This document shows positions 1 through 6,777 of a stretch of 8,696 nt of DNA, piece after piece (position 1 is the stretch's first letter; every line of letters begins with the position of its first letter). The DNA is taken from positions 1-8,696 of the forward strand of contig JAITXH010000113.1 of the NCBI GenBank assembly GCA_031284845.1, in the 5' to 3' direction. The DNA is from Puniceicoccales bacterium (GTDB lineage: Bacteria; Verrucomicrobiota; Verrucomicrobiia; Opitutales; UBA953). The translations under genes and the position numbers were made by a program. The notes below the pieces were generated by a model that had not been told where the DNA came from, ran no database searches, and saw only the letters and a program-made list of their open reading frames with translations.

Positions 1-296
1 AAGACAATGACACTGGAAAGTGTTTCCAGAGTTTTTTGATTTGCGCTGATTTGTTTTGCTACTTTTTGAGCATCAAAGGTTATTTTTTGAAGTCCGGCAA
101 CATGCGGATACCATTCGCCGATGCTATTCTTAGCAAGCAAAGCTTCTATTTTTCTTCGGAGACCATCCAGAGCATCATATTGTTCTCCTCGCTCTCTTGG
201 AGTTTGTGCTTCCCGCAATGCTTCCGAGATTGCGGAGAGGTTTTCGTAGATATACCTGAGGTTTATTTCTCCGGACTGGATTTGTTCTTGAGACAT
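1..296 (-). CDS. Small helical protein of unknown function (partial, C-terminus beyond left edge)
   Basis: I do not recognise this protein. The minus frame opens with ATG at 296-294 (MSQEQIQSGEIN...) and runs without a stop for 98 codons to the left edge, so its end is missing. The visible part is hydrophilic and rich in Glu, Gln, Lys, Ala and Leu, with long stretches likely to be alpha-helical or coiled coil (for example residues 20-60). It has no signal peptide or membrane segment, so it is probably soluble. It lies 17 bases downstream of the lipoprotein gene on the same strand, and both are AT-rich, so they probably share a transcript. No Shine-Dalgarno sequence is seen before the ATG. Coding status rests on the open frame, its amino-acid composition and its position after the lipoprotein; function is unknown. 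Confidence 0.65.
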   Translation of the reverse strand, partial: MSQEQIQSGEINLRYIYENLSAISEALREAQTPRERGEQYDALDGLRRKIEALLAKNSIGEWYPHVAGLQKITFDAQKVAKQISANQKTLETLSSVIV

Positions 297-313
297 AGTT
301 GCTTTGGGTAATG

Positions 314-1258
314 TTATTTATTTTTTTGGTTACTTTCGCTTTCAAGCAATTTTTTATGTTTATTTTTTATTTTCCCCAAATTATCAGCATATTCCTCAAT
401 TGCTCTCATTTTTTCATTCAATTCTTTTACGCGTGCCCCCCTTTGTTGGCGTATCCACGTCATCGCGGCAACATCCTGAGCTGTTTTTTTTGATGTTTTA
501 TAAAAATTTTCGAGAGCATAAAAATAGTTGCCGTCTCCCGTCAAAGACAACTGCAGTGTTTCATCCATAAAATTCTTTTTCAAGATGTTAACATCAGAAC
601 CAAGCCCATTGACAATAGCAACAAAATCATCTTTTCCTTTGATTATAAATTCGTTCACTTTCTCACTCCTATATCCCTCAAATGCTTTGGCGATTAGAAG
701 ATTTATAATTGTTGAGACATTGTCTTTTTTGATTTCACTTCCTTTAACATTTATAACTTCAAGGGTATCTGCAAAGTTTTTCCCGATTTCAGAGGATGTT
801 TTGTTATCGGCCAATTCACCAAGGACATTCAGATAAGCAACGATCACTCCATTCGCAATATTGAGTGCTTTTACATGAGCTATCTTCGCCCTTTTTTCCT
901 CTGCCGAAAATGCGAGTTGCGCTTCTTTCGGAGCCGTATCGGCGACCTCGCCGAACAAGATGGCTTTTTCCCGGAAATTGGAAAGCTGGTTGTCGTAGGT
1001 AGCCGAAATATCATCCTCGGAAATCGGAAATTTTTCGACTTTGGAAGAGAGCGCGGCAAATTGCCGGACTTCGGACAAATCGGCGCACGCGCACAGAGAG
1101 CACAGGATGGCAATTGCGGCGAGGCAGGACAAGGCGCGAAGAAAAGCTTTCTGCGCACTGAGCCTGAGCCGCCTTGTGCCGGGCGCTTGCCAAAACAACA
1201 CCTTTGTCGCATCAATGGCAGATGCGGCAGCGCAAGTACAAATGGTGTGAATGTCCAT
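314..1258 (-). CDS. Putative lipoprotein with a helical mature domain, function unknown
   Basis: A 314-residue reading with a basic region (RR at 29-30, then R, K, R), a hydrophobic segment at about 42-57 and a lipobox-like L-C-A-C with the acceptor cysteine at residue 58. This points to a lipoprotein of about 257 mature residues; residue +2 is Ala, so outer-membrane sorting is possible. The mature part is hydrophilic, appears mostly helical, and ends in a Lys/Glu-rich coiled-coil-like tail. I recognise no known domain. The start is uncertain: ATG at 1258 gives a long 40-residue n-region, and GTG at 1201 (295 aa) would give a more normal signal peptide. Neither has a clear ribosome binding site, and the frame stays open upstream to 1630, under nth. 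The N-terminal third is GC-rich like the neighbouring genes, while the rest (below about 900) is strongly AT-rich. It probably forms an operon with the small helical gene that follows. Confidence 0.72.
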   Translation of the reverse strand: MDIHTICTCAAASAIDATKVLFWQAPGTRRLRLSAQKAFLRALSCLAAIAILCSLCACADLSEVRQFAALSSKVEKFPISEDDISATYDNQLSNFREKAILFGEVADTAPKEAQLAFSAEEKRAKIAHVKALNIANGVIVAYLNVLGELADNKTSSEIGKNFADTLEVINVKGSEIKKDNVSTIINLLIAKAFEGYRSEKVNEFIIKGKDDFVAIVNGLGSDVNILKKNFMDETLQLSLTGDGNYFYALENFYKTSKKTAQDVAAMTWIRQQRGARVKELNEKMRAIEEYADNLGKIKNKHKKLLESESNQKNK

Positions 1259-1426
1259 GATAGCGCAGAGCTTGGGAAAAAACGGGTGTCCGGAAGGCAA
1301 GATGTTGTCAAGCGGGTATTTTTCGCAAATGCGCGAAGGCGCAGAAATCGACTTTGCCCTAACTGTTCGTTTTTCGGCCAAAATTAAAATGGAGAAGCGG
1401 CCCGACTTGTTTAAATCTGTGGTGAG
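1259..1426. promoter_or_regulatory. Divergent intergenic region between lipoprotein gene and nth
   Basis: These 168 bases separate two divergent starts and must carry both promoters unless transcription reads in from elsewhere. On the plus strand an AT-rich patch around 1381-1390 contains TAAAAT, a passable -10 about 37 bases before nth, without a convincing -35. On the minus strand TTGACA, a perfect -35 hexamer, occupies 1311-1306, but the sequence 17 bases downstream (ACACCC) is not a -10. GGTGAG sits directly against the nth ATG, too close for a normal Shine-Dalgarno spacing. No operator palindrome was seen. Confidence 0.3.
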
Positions 1427-2056
1427 ATGATAAAAATCGAACGTGCCCGATTCGCTGCCCGGCATCTGGCCGCGCTCTATCCCGACCCGGCTGTGCCTCT
1501 GGCACACGACGACCCGTTTACTCTGCTCATCGCCGTGCTGCTTTCCGCCCAATGCACAGACAAGCGCGTCAACCAGATCACGCCTGCGCTTTTCCGCCTC
1601 GCACGGACTCCCGATGCAATGGCCGCGCAAAGTGTGGCTGACGTGGCCGCCATTGTGCGCCCATGCGGACTCGCTCCGCGCAAGGCGGCGGCGATCGTCT
1701 CACTTTCCCAAATCCTCTGCGAACAACATGGCGGGCGTGTGCCGGTGTCCTTTGATGCCCTGGAAGCCCTGCCCGGCGTGGGGCATAAAACGGCATCTGT
1801 CGTGATGTCCCAGGCATTTGGCGTGCCCGCATTCCCGGTGGACACGCATATACACCGGCTCGCGGCGCGGTGGCGTCTGAGTGATGGATCCAACGTCTCC
1901 CGGACTGAATGCGATTTGAAAAAACTTTTCCCCTCAAGCGACTGGAATGCTCTCCACTTGCGGATGATTTATTACGGGCGCGAGTATTGCACGGCGCGTG
2001 GTTGCGACGGGCATCGCTGCCCTATTTGCCAGGTGCTCAATCCGCCCGTCTCGTGA
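1427..2056 (+). CDS. nth: Endonuclease III (DNA glycosylase/AP lyase)
   Basis: Base-excision repair enzyme that removes oxidised pyrimidines and cleaves the resulting abasic site; cytoplasmic. The 209-residue length is normal for the family. The helix-hairpin-helix is LPGVGHKTA at 115-123 with the catalytic Lys at 121. The catalytic Asp is at 139 in VDTHIHRLAAR. The N-terminal LLSAQCTDKRVN at 38-49 is a family signature. The iron-sulfur region is atypical: cysteines at 188, 193, 198 and 201 (C-x4-C-x4-C-x2-C) instead of the usual C-x6-C-x2-C-x5-C, and the protein ends 8 residues after the last one. The final C-x9-C-x2-C resembles what I recall of chlamydial Nth. The chosen ATG gives a full-length N-terminus. 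It is transcribed away from the lipoprotein gene; the PP2C gene follows after 121 bases. Confidence 0.95.
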   Translation: MIKIERARFAARHLAALYPDPAVPLAHDDPFTLLIAVLLSAQCTDKRVNQITPALFRLARTPDAMAAQSVADVAAIVRPCGLAPRKAAAIVSLSQILCEQHGGRVPVSFDALEALPGVGHKTASVVMSQAFGVPAFPVDTHIHRLAARWRLSDGSNVSRTECDLKKLFPSSDWNALHLRMIYYGREYCTARGCDGHRCPICQVLNPPVS

Positions 2057-2177
2057 ACAGGCAATGCGGCACGGAGGGCGGGTGCATTTTGAGCGTTGAA
2101 CATGGCCGGATATTTCTTTCCCTTCGCCCCCTAAACTTTCTCGAAGACCACAAGACCAACCGCACGGCCAGATCACT

Positions 2178-2915
2178 ATGAACGCCAATCACGGCACTGC
2201 GTTTCCAGCAGCATGTGGACAAACCAATCGCGGCCTCGTGCGCCCCCGCAACGAGGACAGCTTTTTGTGTGATGATACGCATCGCGTGTATGCCGTAGCC
2301 GACGGTCTGGGCGGGCTACCCGATGGCGATGTGGCCAGCCGCACGGCTATCGAAGAGCTGGGCCGCATACTGCAAAAGGCCAAGCCCGGCGTCCCTCTGA
2401 ACTGGCCGGTGGTGTTTGAAAACATCAACCGCCGCGTTGTCCGCAAATCGCCAAAGAACAGGGAAGACGAAATCAACCTCGGCACAACGCTCACTGTCGT
2501 GCAGGTGTTGCCCGGCCAGCGTCTGCGTATCGGCCATGTGGGGGACAGTGGCGTTTTTCTTTTTTCCCGTAACCAGACGCGCCACCTCACCACCGATCAC
2601 ACGATGGAGCAGGAGGAGATCGCCGCCCGCGGGCCGGCTGTCGTTGACGACTTGCCGGAATACTTCCGGCACACCCTCACGCAGTGCATCGGGCAACCGG
2701 TGCCGCTCAGGGTGGAGGAACTCGAGGTGGCTGTGCTCAAGGACGAGCGCGTGTTGCTCTATACAGATGGCGTCACAAAAACCTGCACAGCGGACTGGCT
2801 GCACGATCTGGCATTTGAATCGCCTGCCCCGGAAAGCTACATCCAATCGTTGATAGACTACGGAAATGCCGCAGGCGGTCCGGATAACATCACGGCAATC
2901 GCACTTTACTTTTAG
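2178..2915 (+). CDS. PP2C-family serine/threonine protein phosphatase (PrpC/Stp-like)
   Basis: A metal-dependent phosphatase expected to dephosphorylate Ser/Thr residues on proteins, opposing Hanks-type kinases. The 245-residue protein is a single PP2C domain with all main motifs in order: RNED at 24-27, ADGLGG at 41-46, GTTLT at 102-106, HVGDSG at 120-125, TTDHT at 138-142, LYTDGV at 194-199 and GGPDNIT at 233-239. The metal-binding aspartates (D27, D42, D197, D236) are present, so it should be active. There is no signal peptide, membrane segment or attached sensor domain, so it is cytosolic. No kinase gene or FHA protein is adjacent, so its partner must be elsewhere. The upstream 121-base gap from nth shows no terminator or clear promoter, and there is no Shine-Dalgarno before the ATG. 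The family is certain; the cellular target is unknown. Confidence 0.93.
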   Translation: MNANHGTAFPAACGQTNRGLVRPRNEDSFLCDDTHRVYAVADGLGGLPDGDVASRTAIEELGRILQKAKPGVPLNWPVVFENINRRVVRKSPKNREDEINLGTTLTVVQVLPGQRLRIGHVGDSGVFLFSRNQTRHLTTDHTMEQEEIAARGPAVVDDLPEYFRHTLTQCIGQPVPLRVEELEVAVLKDERVLLYTDGVTKTCTADWLHDLAFESPAPESYIQSLIDYGNAAGGPDNITAIALYF

Positions 2916-3059
2916 CCTGGCTAACTCTTTCCGGGCAAAGCCGCTGGAATATCCGTGAATCATGCAAAACGGGCATTTTTCAAAAATCGGAAACACTTTC
3001 AGATAAAGAGATGTCTCAACGCCGGGCAACCCTGTCAAAAAAACCAAAAAACAAAGATC
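2916..3059 (+). promoter_or_regulatory. Intergenic leader before the TonB-dependent receptor gene
   Basis: These 144 bases probably contain the receptor promoter and 5' leader. They include a short perfect inverted repeat, ATTTTT-c-AAAAAT at 2975-2987, and an A-rich tract at about 3037-3056 just before the ATG at 3060. I found no Fur-box-like 19-mer and no recognisable cobalamin riboswitch. The receptor frame is open through part of this stretch back to a GTG at 2955, but those residues do not look like a signal sequence, so I treat it as non-coding. Confidence 0.3.
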
Positions 3060-5165
3060 ATGTTCTCTTCCCCCTTCTTCGGGACCCATAATGCACAAAT
3101 GCCGTCCGCCTGCTGGAAACGGCTCCTTGTCCTGGCTGCAGTAATTGCACCTTTATCCGCGCCGGGTGCCACTGAACAGCCTCCGCCCGCAACCAACGCG
3201 CCCACCGCCAACGCGCCTCAATCGCTCCCGCCTGTCGTGGTAAGCGCCCCCGCGCTCATACAAGGCAACGAGGTGAATGCCTATGGCGGAGAATCAACCG
3301 TGGTGACGCGGCGGCAAATCGAAGATTTGAACACCATGGACATCGGCTCGACGCTGCGGACGGTGCCCGGCGTTACGATCTCCCGGCACAATATAGCCGG
3401 CTCTTACGGCGGTGCGGGTGGCGGCGCTATATTCGTGCGCGGGCTGGGCGCAAGCAGGCCGGGCGGGGATCTGGTCACGCTTTACGACGGCGTCCCGCGC
3501 TATAACGCCGTGTTCAGCCATCCATTGCTTGATGTGCTGTCCACAGATGCGGCAGATGCGCTCCGCGTCTATAAAGGCGTGCAACCGCAAGTCTTCGGCA
3601 ATGCATTTGCGGCAATAGACATCTCACCGCGCCAAGCGCCTATTGGCTCGGGAGACGGTTTCGGCGGGGAAGTTTTCGGTGCCTACGGCACGCACGACAC
3701 GGTCGTGGAGTCCATCACTGCGGGTGGGCGGGTGGGGGCGTTTGACATCGCCGCAGGCCAAAGTTTCCGCCGCTCGTCCGGGCACCGCGCCAACAGCGGC
3801 GGTGAGTTGCAGGATTATTTCACGCGCCTTGGCTACGCCCTGAGTGAAAATTGGGCGCTGTCCTTTTCCGGCGACCACACCAATAACTATGCGGAAGACC
3901 CCGGCCCACAGCAGGGCTCGGCGGGCTGGCCTTACCACATGGGCAATTACCGCACGAATGACTGGATGGGCGTATTCACGCTGTCCAACACTTACGAAAA
4001 ATTTGACGGACACATCAAACCCTACTGGAACAGTGGTTACGCAGAATGGCTCGACCAGGGTAAACGCGGCTCCAACGGCGGCCTCCAGCCTCCCGGCGGA
4101 GGCAGCACCGATGTGACCTCCATGCACTGGGATAACTACGGCGTGCGCGCACGCGAACGCATCCGGCCCTGGAGCGGCACGGAAATAATCGTCGGCGTGG
4201 ATGTGGATATCCTGAGCGGCAAGGCGGATTCCTCAAACTATGCCGGCGCAGTCACAAAATTCAAACGGGAGGAATTGGAAATATATTCGCCCTACGTAGC
4301 TATCAGCCATCTCTTCGGAAGCCCCAAAAAGCAGGGATTCTATGTGCAACCTTCCGCGGGATTGCGTTTCTACGCGCACAACATTTTCGACAGCGAGTGG
4401 TCGCCGCACACCGGTGTCGTAGCCGGCTACAAGGACACCGAGCTTCACGCCTCGTATGCACGCGGCGTAAATTATCCCGGATTGAATGTGGCGGTGCTTT
4501 CCCGGTTGACGCCGATTTACAACAACCCGGCTGCACGAGACGGATGGCAAAAGCTGGATGCCGAGACGATGGATCATTTCGAGATCGGCATACAGCACCG
4601 GTTCACCCCGGAGATACAAGCGGAGGTGACCGGATTTTACGATTCCGGGCGCGACCGCTATATGATGCTGGCAGCACTCTCCGGCCCACCCCTGCCCGTG
4701 GGGTTTGCCAACGTCGCCGATTACCACAACTACGGTGTTGAAGCCAGTGTCACTTGGACGCCGTTTGCAGACTTGAGCTTTTTCGCCGGTGCCACCTGGC
4801 TGCATACTTCGGTAAAAGGGATGCCCTACGCGCCGGAGTGGTCGGCAAGCGCGGGGGTGACTTGGCGTTTCCTGAAAAATTTCCGCCTGAGCGTGGATGT
4901 GACTTTTCAGGACCACATGTATGTGAACCCGGACAATGCGTTTGACCGCGCCGCAGCGACCAACCTTGCAAATAATCCTCAAGTGAAATCCGCGCTGGTC
5001 CTCAATGCGAAGGTGGCCTACGAGTTCGACTTCACGCTTTGGGTGAAAGCGCACGGCGAGGTTTTTCTGGCGTTTGAAAACGTCACCGATCACAGGTATT
5101 ACTACCGCCCGGGCTACCCCCTTCCGGGATTCGGCGGAATGCTGGGCGTGAAGTTTGGATTTTGA
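3060..5165 (+). CDS. TonB-dependent outer-membrane receptor, substrate unknown
   Basis: Outer-membrane barrel that imports a bound substrate using energy passed from TonB-ExbB-ExbD. From ATG 3060 it has 701 residues: a signal peptide with hydrophobic core at about 22-34 and likely cleavage after APGA at 37; a Pro/Ala/Thr-rich linker; a TonB-box-like PPVVVSAP at 57-64; a plug domain at about 75-195 (TLRTVPGV, FVRGLG, LYDGVPR, VYKGVQP); then a beta-barrel rich in aromatic, alternating strands, ending GVKFGF with the terminal Phe typical of barrel insertion. The RGLGASRPGG and SHPLLDVL motifs suggest a distinct receptor subfamily, but I cannot name the ligand; metal chelates, vitamins or other small compounds are all possible. 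The start is uncertain: ATG 3099 (688 aa) gives a tidier signal peptide and GTG 2955 is unlikely. No TonB, ABC transporter or binding-protein gene is adjacent. Confidence 0.92.
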   Translation: MFSSPFFGTHNAQMPSACWKRLLVLAAVIAPLSAPGATEQPPPATNAPTANAPQSLPPVVVSAPALIQGNEVNAYGGESTVVTRRQIEDLNTMDIGSTLRTVPGVTISRHNIAGSYGGAGGGAIFVRGLGASRPGGDLVTLYDGVPRYNAVFSHPLLDVLSTDAADALRVYKGVQPQVFGNAFAAIDISPRQAPIGSGDGFGGEVFGAYGTHDTVVESITAGGRVGAFDIAAGQSFRRSSGHRANSGGELQDYFTRLGYALSENWALSFSGDHTNNYAEDPGPQQGSAGWPYHMGNYRTNDWMGVFTLSNTYEKFDGHIKPYWNSGYAEWLDQGKRGSNGGLQPPGGGSTDVTSMHWDNYGVRARERIRPWSGTEIIVGVDVDILSGKADSSNYAGAVTKFKREELEIYSPYVAISHLFGSPKKQGFYVQPSAGLRFYAHNIFDSEWSPHTGVVAGYKDTELHASYARGVNYPGLNVAVLSRLTPIYNNPAARDGWQKLDAETMDHFEIGIQHRFTPEIQAEVTGFYDSGRDRYMMLAALSGPPLPVGFANVADYHNYGVEASVTWTPFADLSFFAGATWLHTSVKGMPYAPEWSASAGVTWRFLKNFRLSVDVTFQDHMYVNPDNAFDRAAATNLANNPQVKSALVLNAKVAYEFDFTLWVKAHGEVFLAFENVTDHRYYYRPGYPLPGFGGMLGVKFGF

Positions 5166-5169
5166 GCCG

Positions 5170-5224
5170 GGGAGGACTCAGGGATAAATTCTGCACCGGG
5201 AAGAGGCTCCATTGGAGTCCTCCC
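5170..5224. terminator. Inverted repeat between convergent genes, candidate bidirectional terminator
   Basis: A perfect 10-bp inverted repeat: GGGAGGACTC at 5170-5179 and GAGTCCTCCC at 5215-5224, separated by 35 bases. A small alternative hairpin, CTCC-att-GGAG, lies inside at 5207-5217. It sits just after the receptor stop and 12 bases beyond the nadA stop, as expected for a shared terminator. There is no T-run on either side and the loop is long, so a standard intrinsic terminator is not proven. It could also be a dispersed intergenic repeat. Confidence 0.45.
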
Positions 5225-5235
5225 GAAGGCGCAGA

Positions 5236-6228
5236 TCAACGGCTCCAATCCAACATGCGCTGAATGGGAGCGCGGGCGTCGCGCAGAATAGCTTCGGGCA
5301 ATTCCACTTGTGGGGTCATCCCCGCCAGAGAATCCCGCACTTTCTCAATCGTATTCATCTTCATGAAGCGGCAATCGTTGCAACCGCAGTGGTCTGTGGG
5401 GCCTGCGACAAAGCGCTTTCCCGGCACTTCACGGCGCAAGCGGTTGATCATGCCCGTCTCGGTGACGATGATGAAAGTATCCGCCTGGTTTTCACGGCAA
5501 TAGGCGATCATCTTTTCAGTGCTACACACCACGTCCGCCATATCCCGCACCGCCTCGACACATTCCGGGTGGGCGACAACGGGAGCACCGGGGTAAAGGA
5601 CTTTCACCGCCTCGATATTGCGCACGGAATACAAGACATGGGCATAACAACTGCCCGGCCAAAGGCGCATCCGGCGTCCGGTTTTTTTCGCCACCCACTG
5701 CCCGAGATTTTGATCGGGGACAAAGAGGATTTCGCGGTCGGCAGGCACACGGGAGACGATTTTCATGGCGTTGCCGCTGGTGCAAATCACATCGCAAAGC
5801 GCTTTCACCGAAGCGCTGCAATTGATGTAGGCGACGACGTAAAGGCCCGGATTGGCGGCTTTGTAGGCGGCGAGCTTTTCCGCCGGGCAGGAGTCCGAAA
5901 GCGAGCATCCGGCGTCCATCTCAGGGAGAAGAACGGTTTTTGACGGATTCACAATTTTGGCGGTCTCGGCCATAAAATGGACGCCGCAAAAGACGATGAC
6001 ATCGGCCTGAGTCTCAGCGGCCTTGTAGGAGAGGCCGAGGGAATCGCCGACGTAGTCCGCAATCTGTTGTATCTCGTCCACCTGATAGTTGTGCGCGAGC
6101 AGGACGGCATTGCGTTCCCGTTTAAGCCGCAAGATTTCTTCCTGGATAGCGGAAAGCGGGCGCCCCGGCGTAGCGGGATCCAGAGGCTGGAAGACGAGCG
6201 GCGCAAGCGGTGTTTCAGTGGATATCAT
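5236..6228 (-). CDS. nadA: Quinolinate synthase A
   Basis: Condenses iminoaspartate (made by NadB) with dihydroxyacetone phosphate to quinolinate in de novo NAD synthesis; a cytosolic 4Fe-4S enzyme. The 330 residues are full length for the family. Signatures are AHNYQ at 45-49, GDSLGLS at 61-67, FCGVHFMAETAKI at 80-92, PGSCYAH at 191-197 and HPEC at 220-223. The probable cluster ligands are Cys81, Cys194 and Cys286. The last lies in CGCNDCRFMKMN, a C-x-C-x2-C version of the C-x2-C-x2-C found in the E. coli enzyme. The ATG at 6228 has no Shine-Dalgarno sequence. It follows the Fur-family gene on the same strand after 36 bases, so the two are probably cotranscribed and nadA may be under that regulator's control. 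nadB and nadC are not in the window. Confidence 0.96.
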   Translation of the reverse strand: MISTETPLAPLVFQPLDPATPGRPLSAIQEEILRLKRERNAVLLAHNYQVDEIQQIADYVGDSLGLSYKAAETQADVIVFCGVHFMAETAKIVNPSKTVLLPEMDAGCSLSDSCPAEKLAAYKAANPGLYVVAYINCSASVKALCDVICTSGNAMKIVSRVPADREILFVPDQNLGQWVAKKTGRRMRLWPGSCYAHVLYSVRNIEAVKVLYPGAPVVAHPECVEAVRDMADVVCSTEKMIAYCRENQADTFIIVTETGMINRLRREVPGKRFVAGPTDHCGCNDCRFMKMNTIEKVRDSLAGMTPQVELPEAILRDARAPIQRMLDWSR

Positions 6229-6264
6229 GCAAAGGAAAATGATGAATGGAAAAGACGCACCGCG

Positions 6265-6777
6265 TTACTTTTTCTTTTTATGAGCACACTCGCGGCGCGT
6301 GCAACGCGCAAGCACCTGCAAGCGCTGAGAGACAAGCTCCATGCCGTGCTTTGCGGCGACGGTGTTGCCATACCACTCCATAAACGGAGCATCCACCTCT
6401 TCGATTTTTTCACAATCGGTGCAGACGAGTTGCGCCTGAAAGGTGCTCTGGTGCAGGGTGGTCATGTAGTATTTGTGCTCGCGCCCGACATCCACCTCGC
6501 GGAGTAAACCGCATTCGATGAGTATCGGAAGAGCGCGATAGACCGTAGCACGGGACACCGAGTCATCCAGGGCGCGTGCGTCGGCGAGAAGATCTTCTGC
6601 GGTAAAGTGATCGGTGCGGTTGAACGCGGCGTCAAATATGGCCATGCGCTGATTGGTGACACGCAATCCCTTTTTGGCGAGAAACCGCATAAAAGTTTCG
6701 CGAGAGGGGATGTGTGCTTTTGCGCTGTCCGGCAGTGCCGGCGCATTGGTTTTTTTGACGGTGGACATAGTGGACAT
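6265..6777 (-). CDS. Fur-family transcriptional regulator with degenerate regulatory metal site
   Basis: A DNA-binding repressor of the Fur/Zur/PerR group, 170 residues. The winged helix spans about 25-95, with TNQRMAIF at 41-48, HFTAEDL at 57-63 and the recognition helix SRATVYRAL at 75-83. The dimerisation half keeps the structural zinc cysteines: CTDC at 119-122 and CTRREC at 159-164. The regulatory site is altered. The usual HHHDH just before the first CxxC is replaced by F-Q-A-Q (113-116), and the position matching E. coli Fur His125 is Gln151; Glu134 in the Fur Glu108 position remains. The protein ends in a Lys tail. The ATG at 6777 is preferred, with weak AAGAG 8 bases upstream; ATG 6768 is also possible. 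The frame stays open upstream to 7092, but that part looks non-coding. It leads the nadA operon and is divergent from ribF. Whether it senses iron, zinc, peroxide or no metal cannot be decided. Confidence 0.9.
   Translation of the reverse strand: MSTMSTVKKTNAPALPDSAKAHIPSRETFMRFLAKKGLRVTNQRMAIFDAAFNRTDHFTAEDLLADARALDDSVSRATVYRALPILIECGLLREVDVGREHKYYMTTLHQSTFQAQLVCTDCEKIEEVDAPFMEWYGNTVAAKHGMELVSQRLQVLARCTRRECAHKKKK

Noticed and set aside
1306..1311. Perfect TTGACA -35 hexamer on the minus strand as the lipoprotein promoter
   Set aside because: No -10 match at 16-18 bases spacing; noted in the intergenic entry but not called as a promoter.
2975..2987. ATTTTT-c-AAAAAT palindrome upstream of the receptor as a Fur/Zur operator
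   Set aside because: Too short and does not resemble the 19-base Fur box or known Zur sites; simple A/T symmetry is likely to occur by chance.
4233..5093. 286-codon minus-strand open frame inside the receptor gene
   Set aside because: Antisense to a clear beta-barrel gene, no signature, composition of a shadow frame. The same holds for 2316-3098 and 3624-4127.
5212..5943. 243-codon plus-strand open frame opposite nadA, and a 176-codon one at 5977-6507
   Set aside because: Both lie wholly antisense to the well-supported nadA and Fur-family genes, and their products are His/Arg/Gly-rich with no motif: typical antisense shadows in GC-rich DNA.
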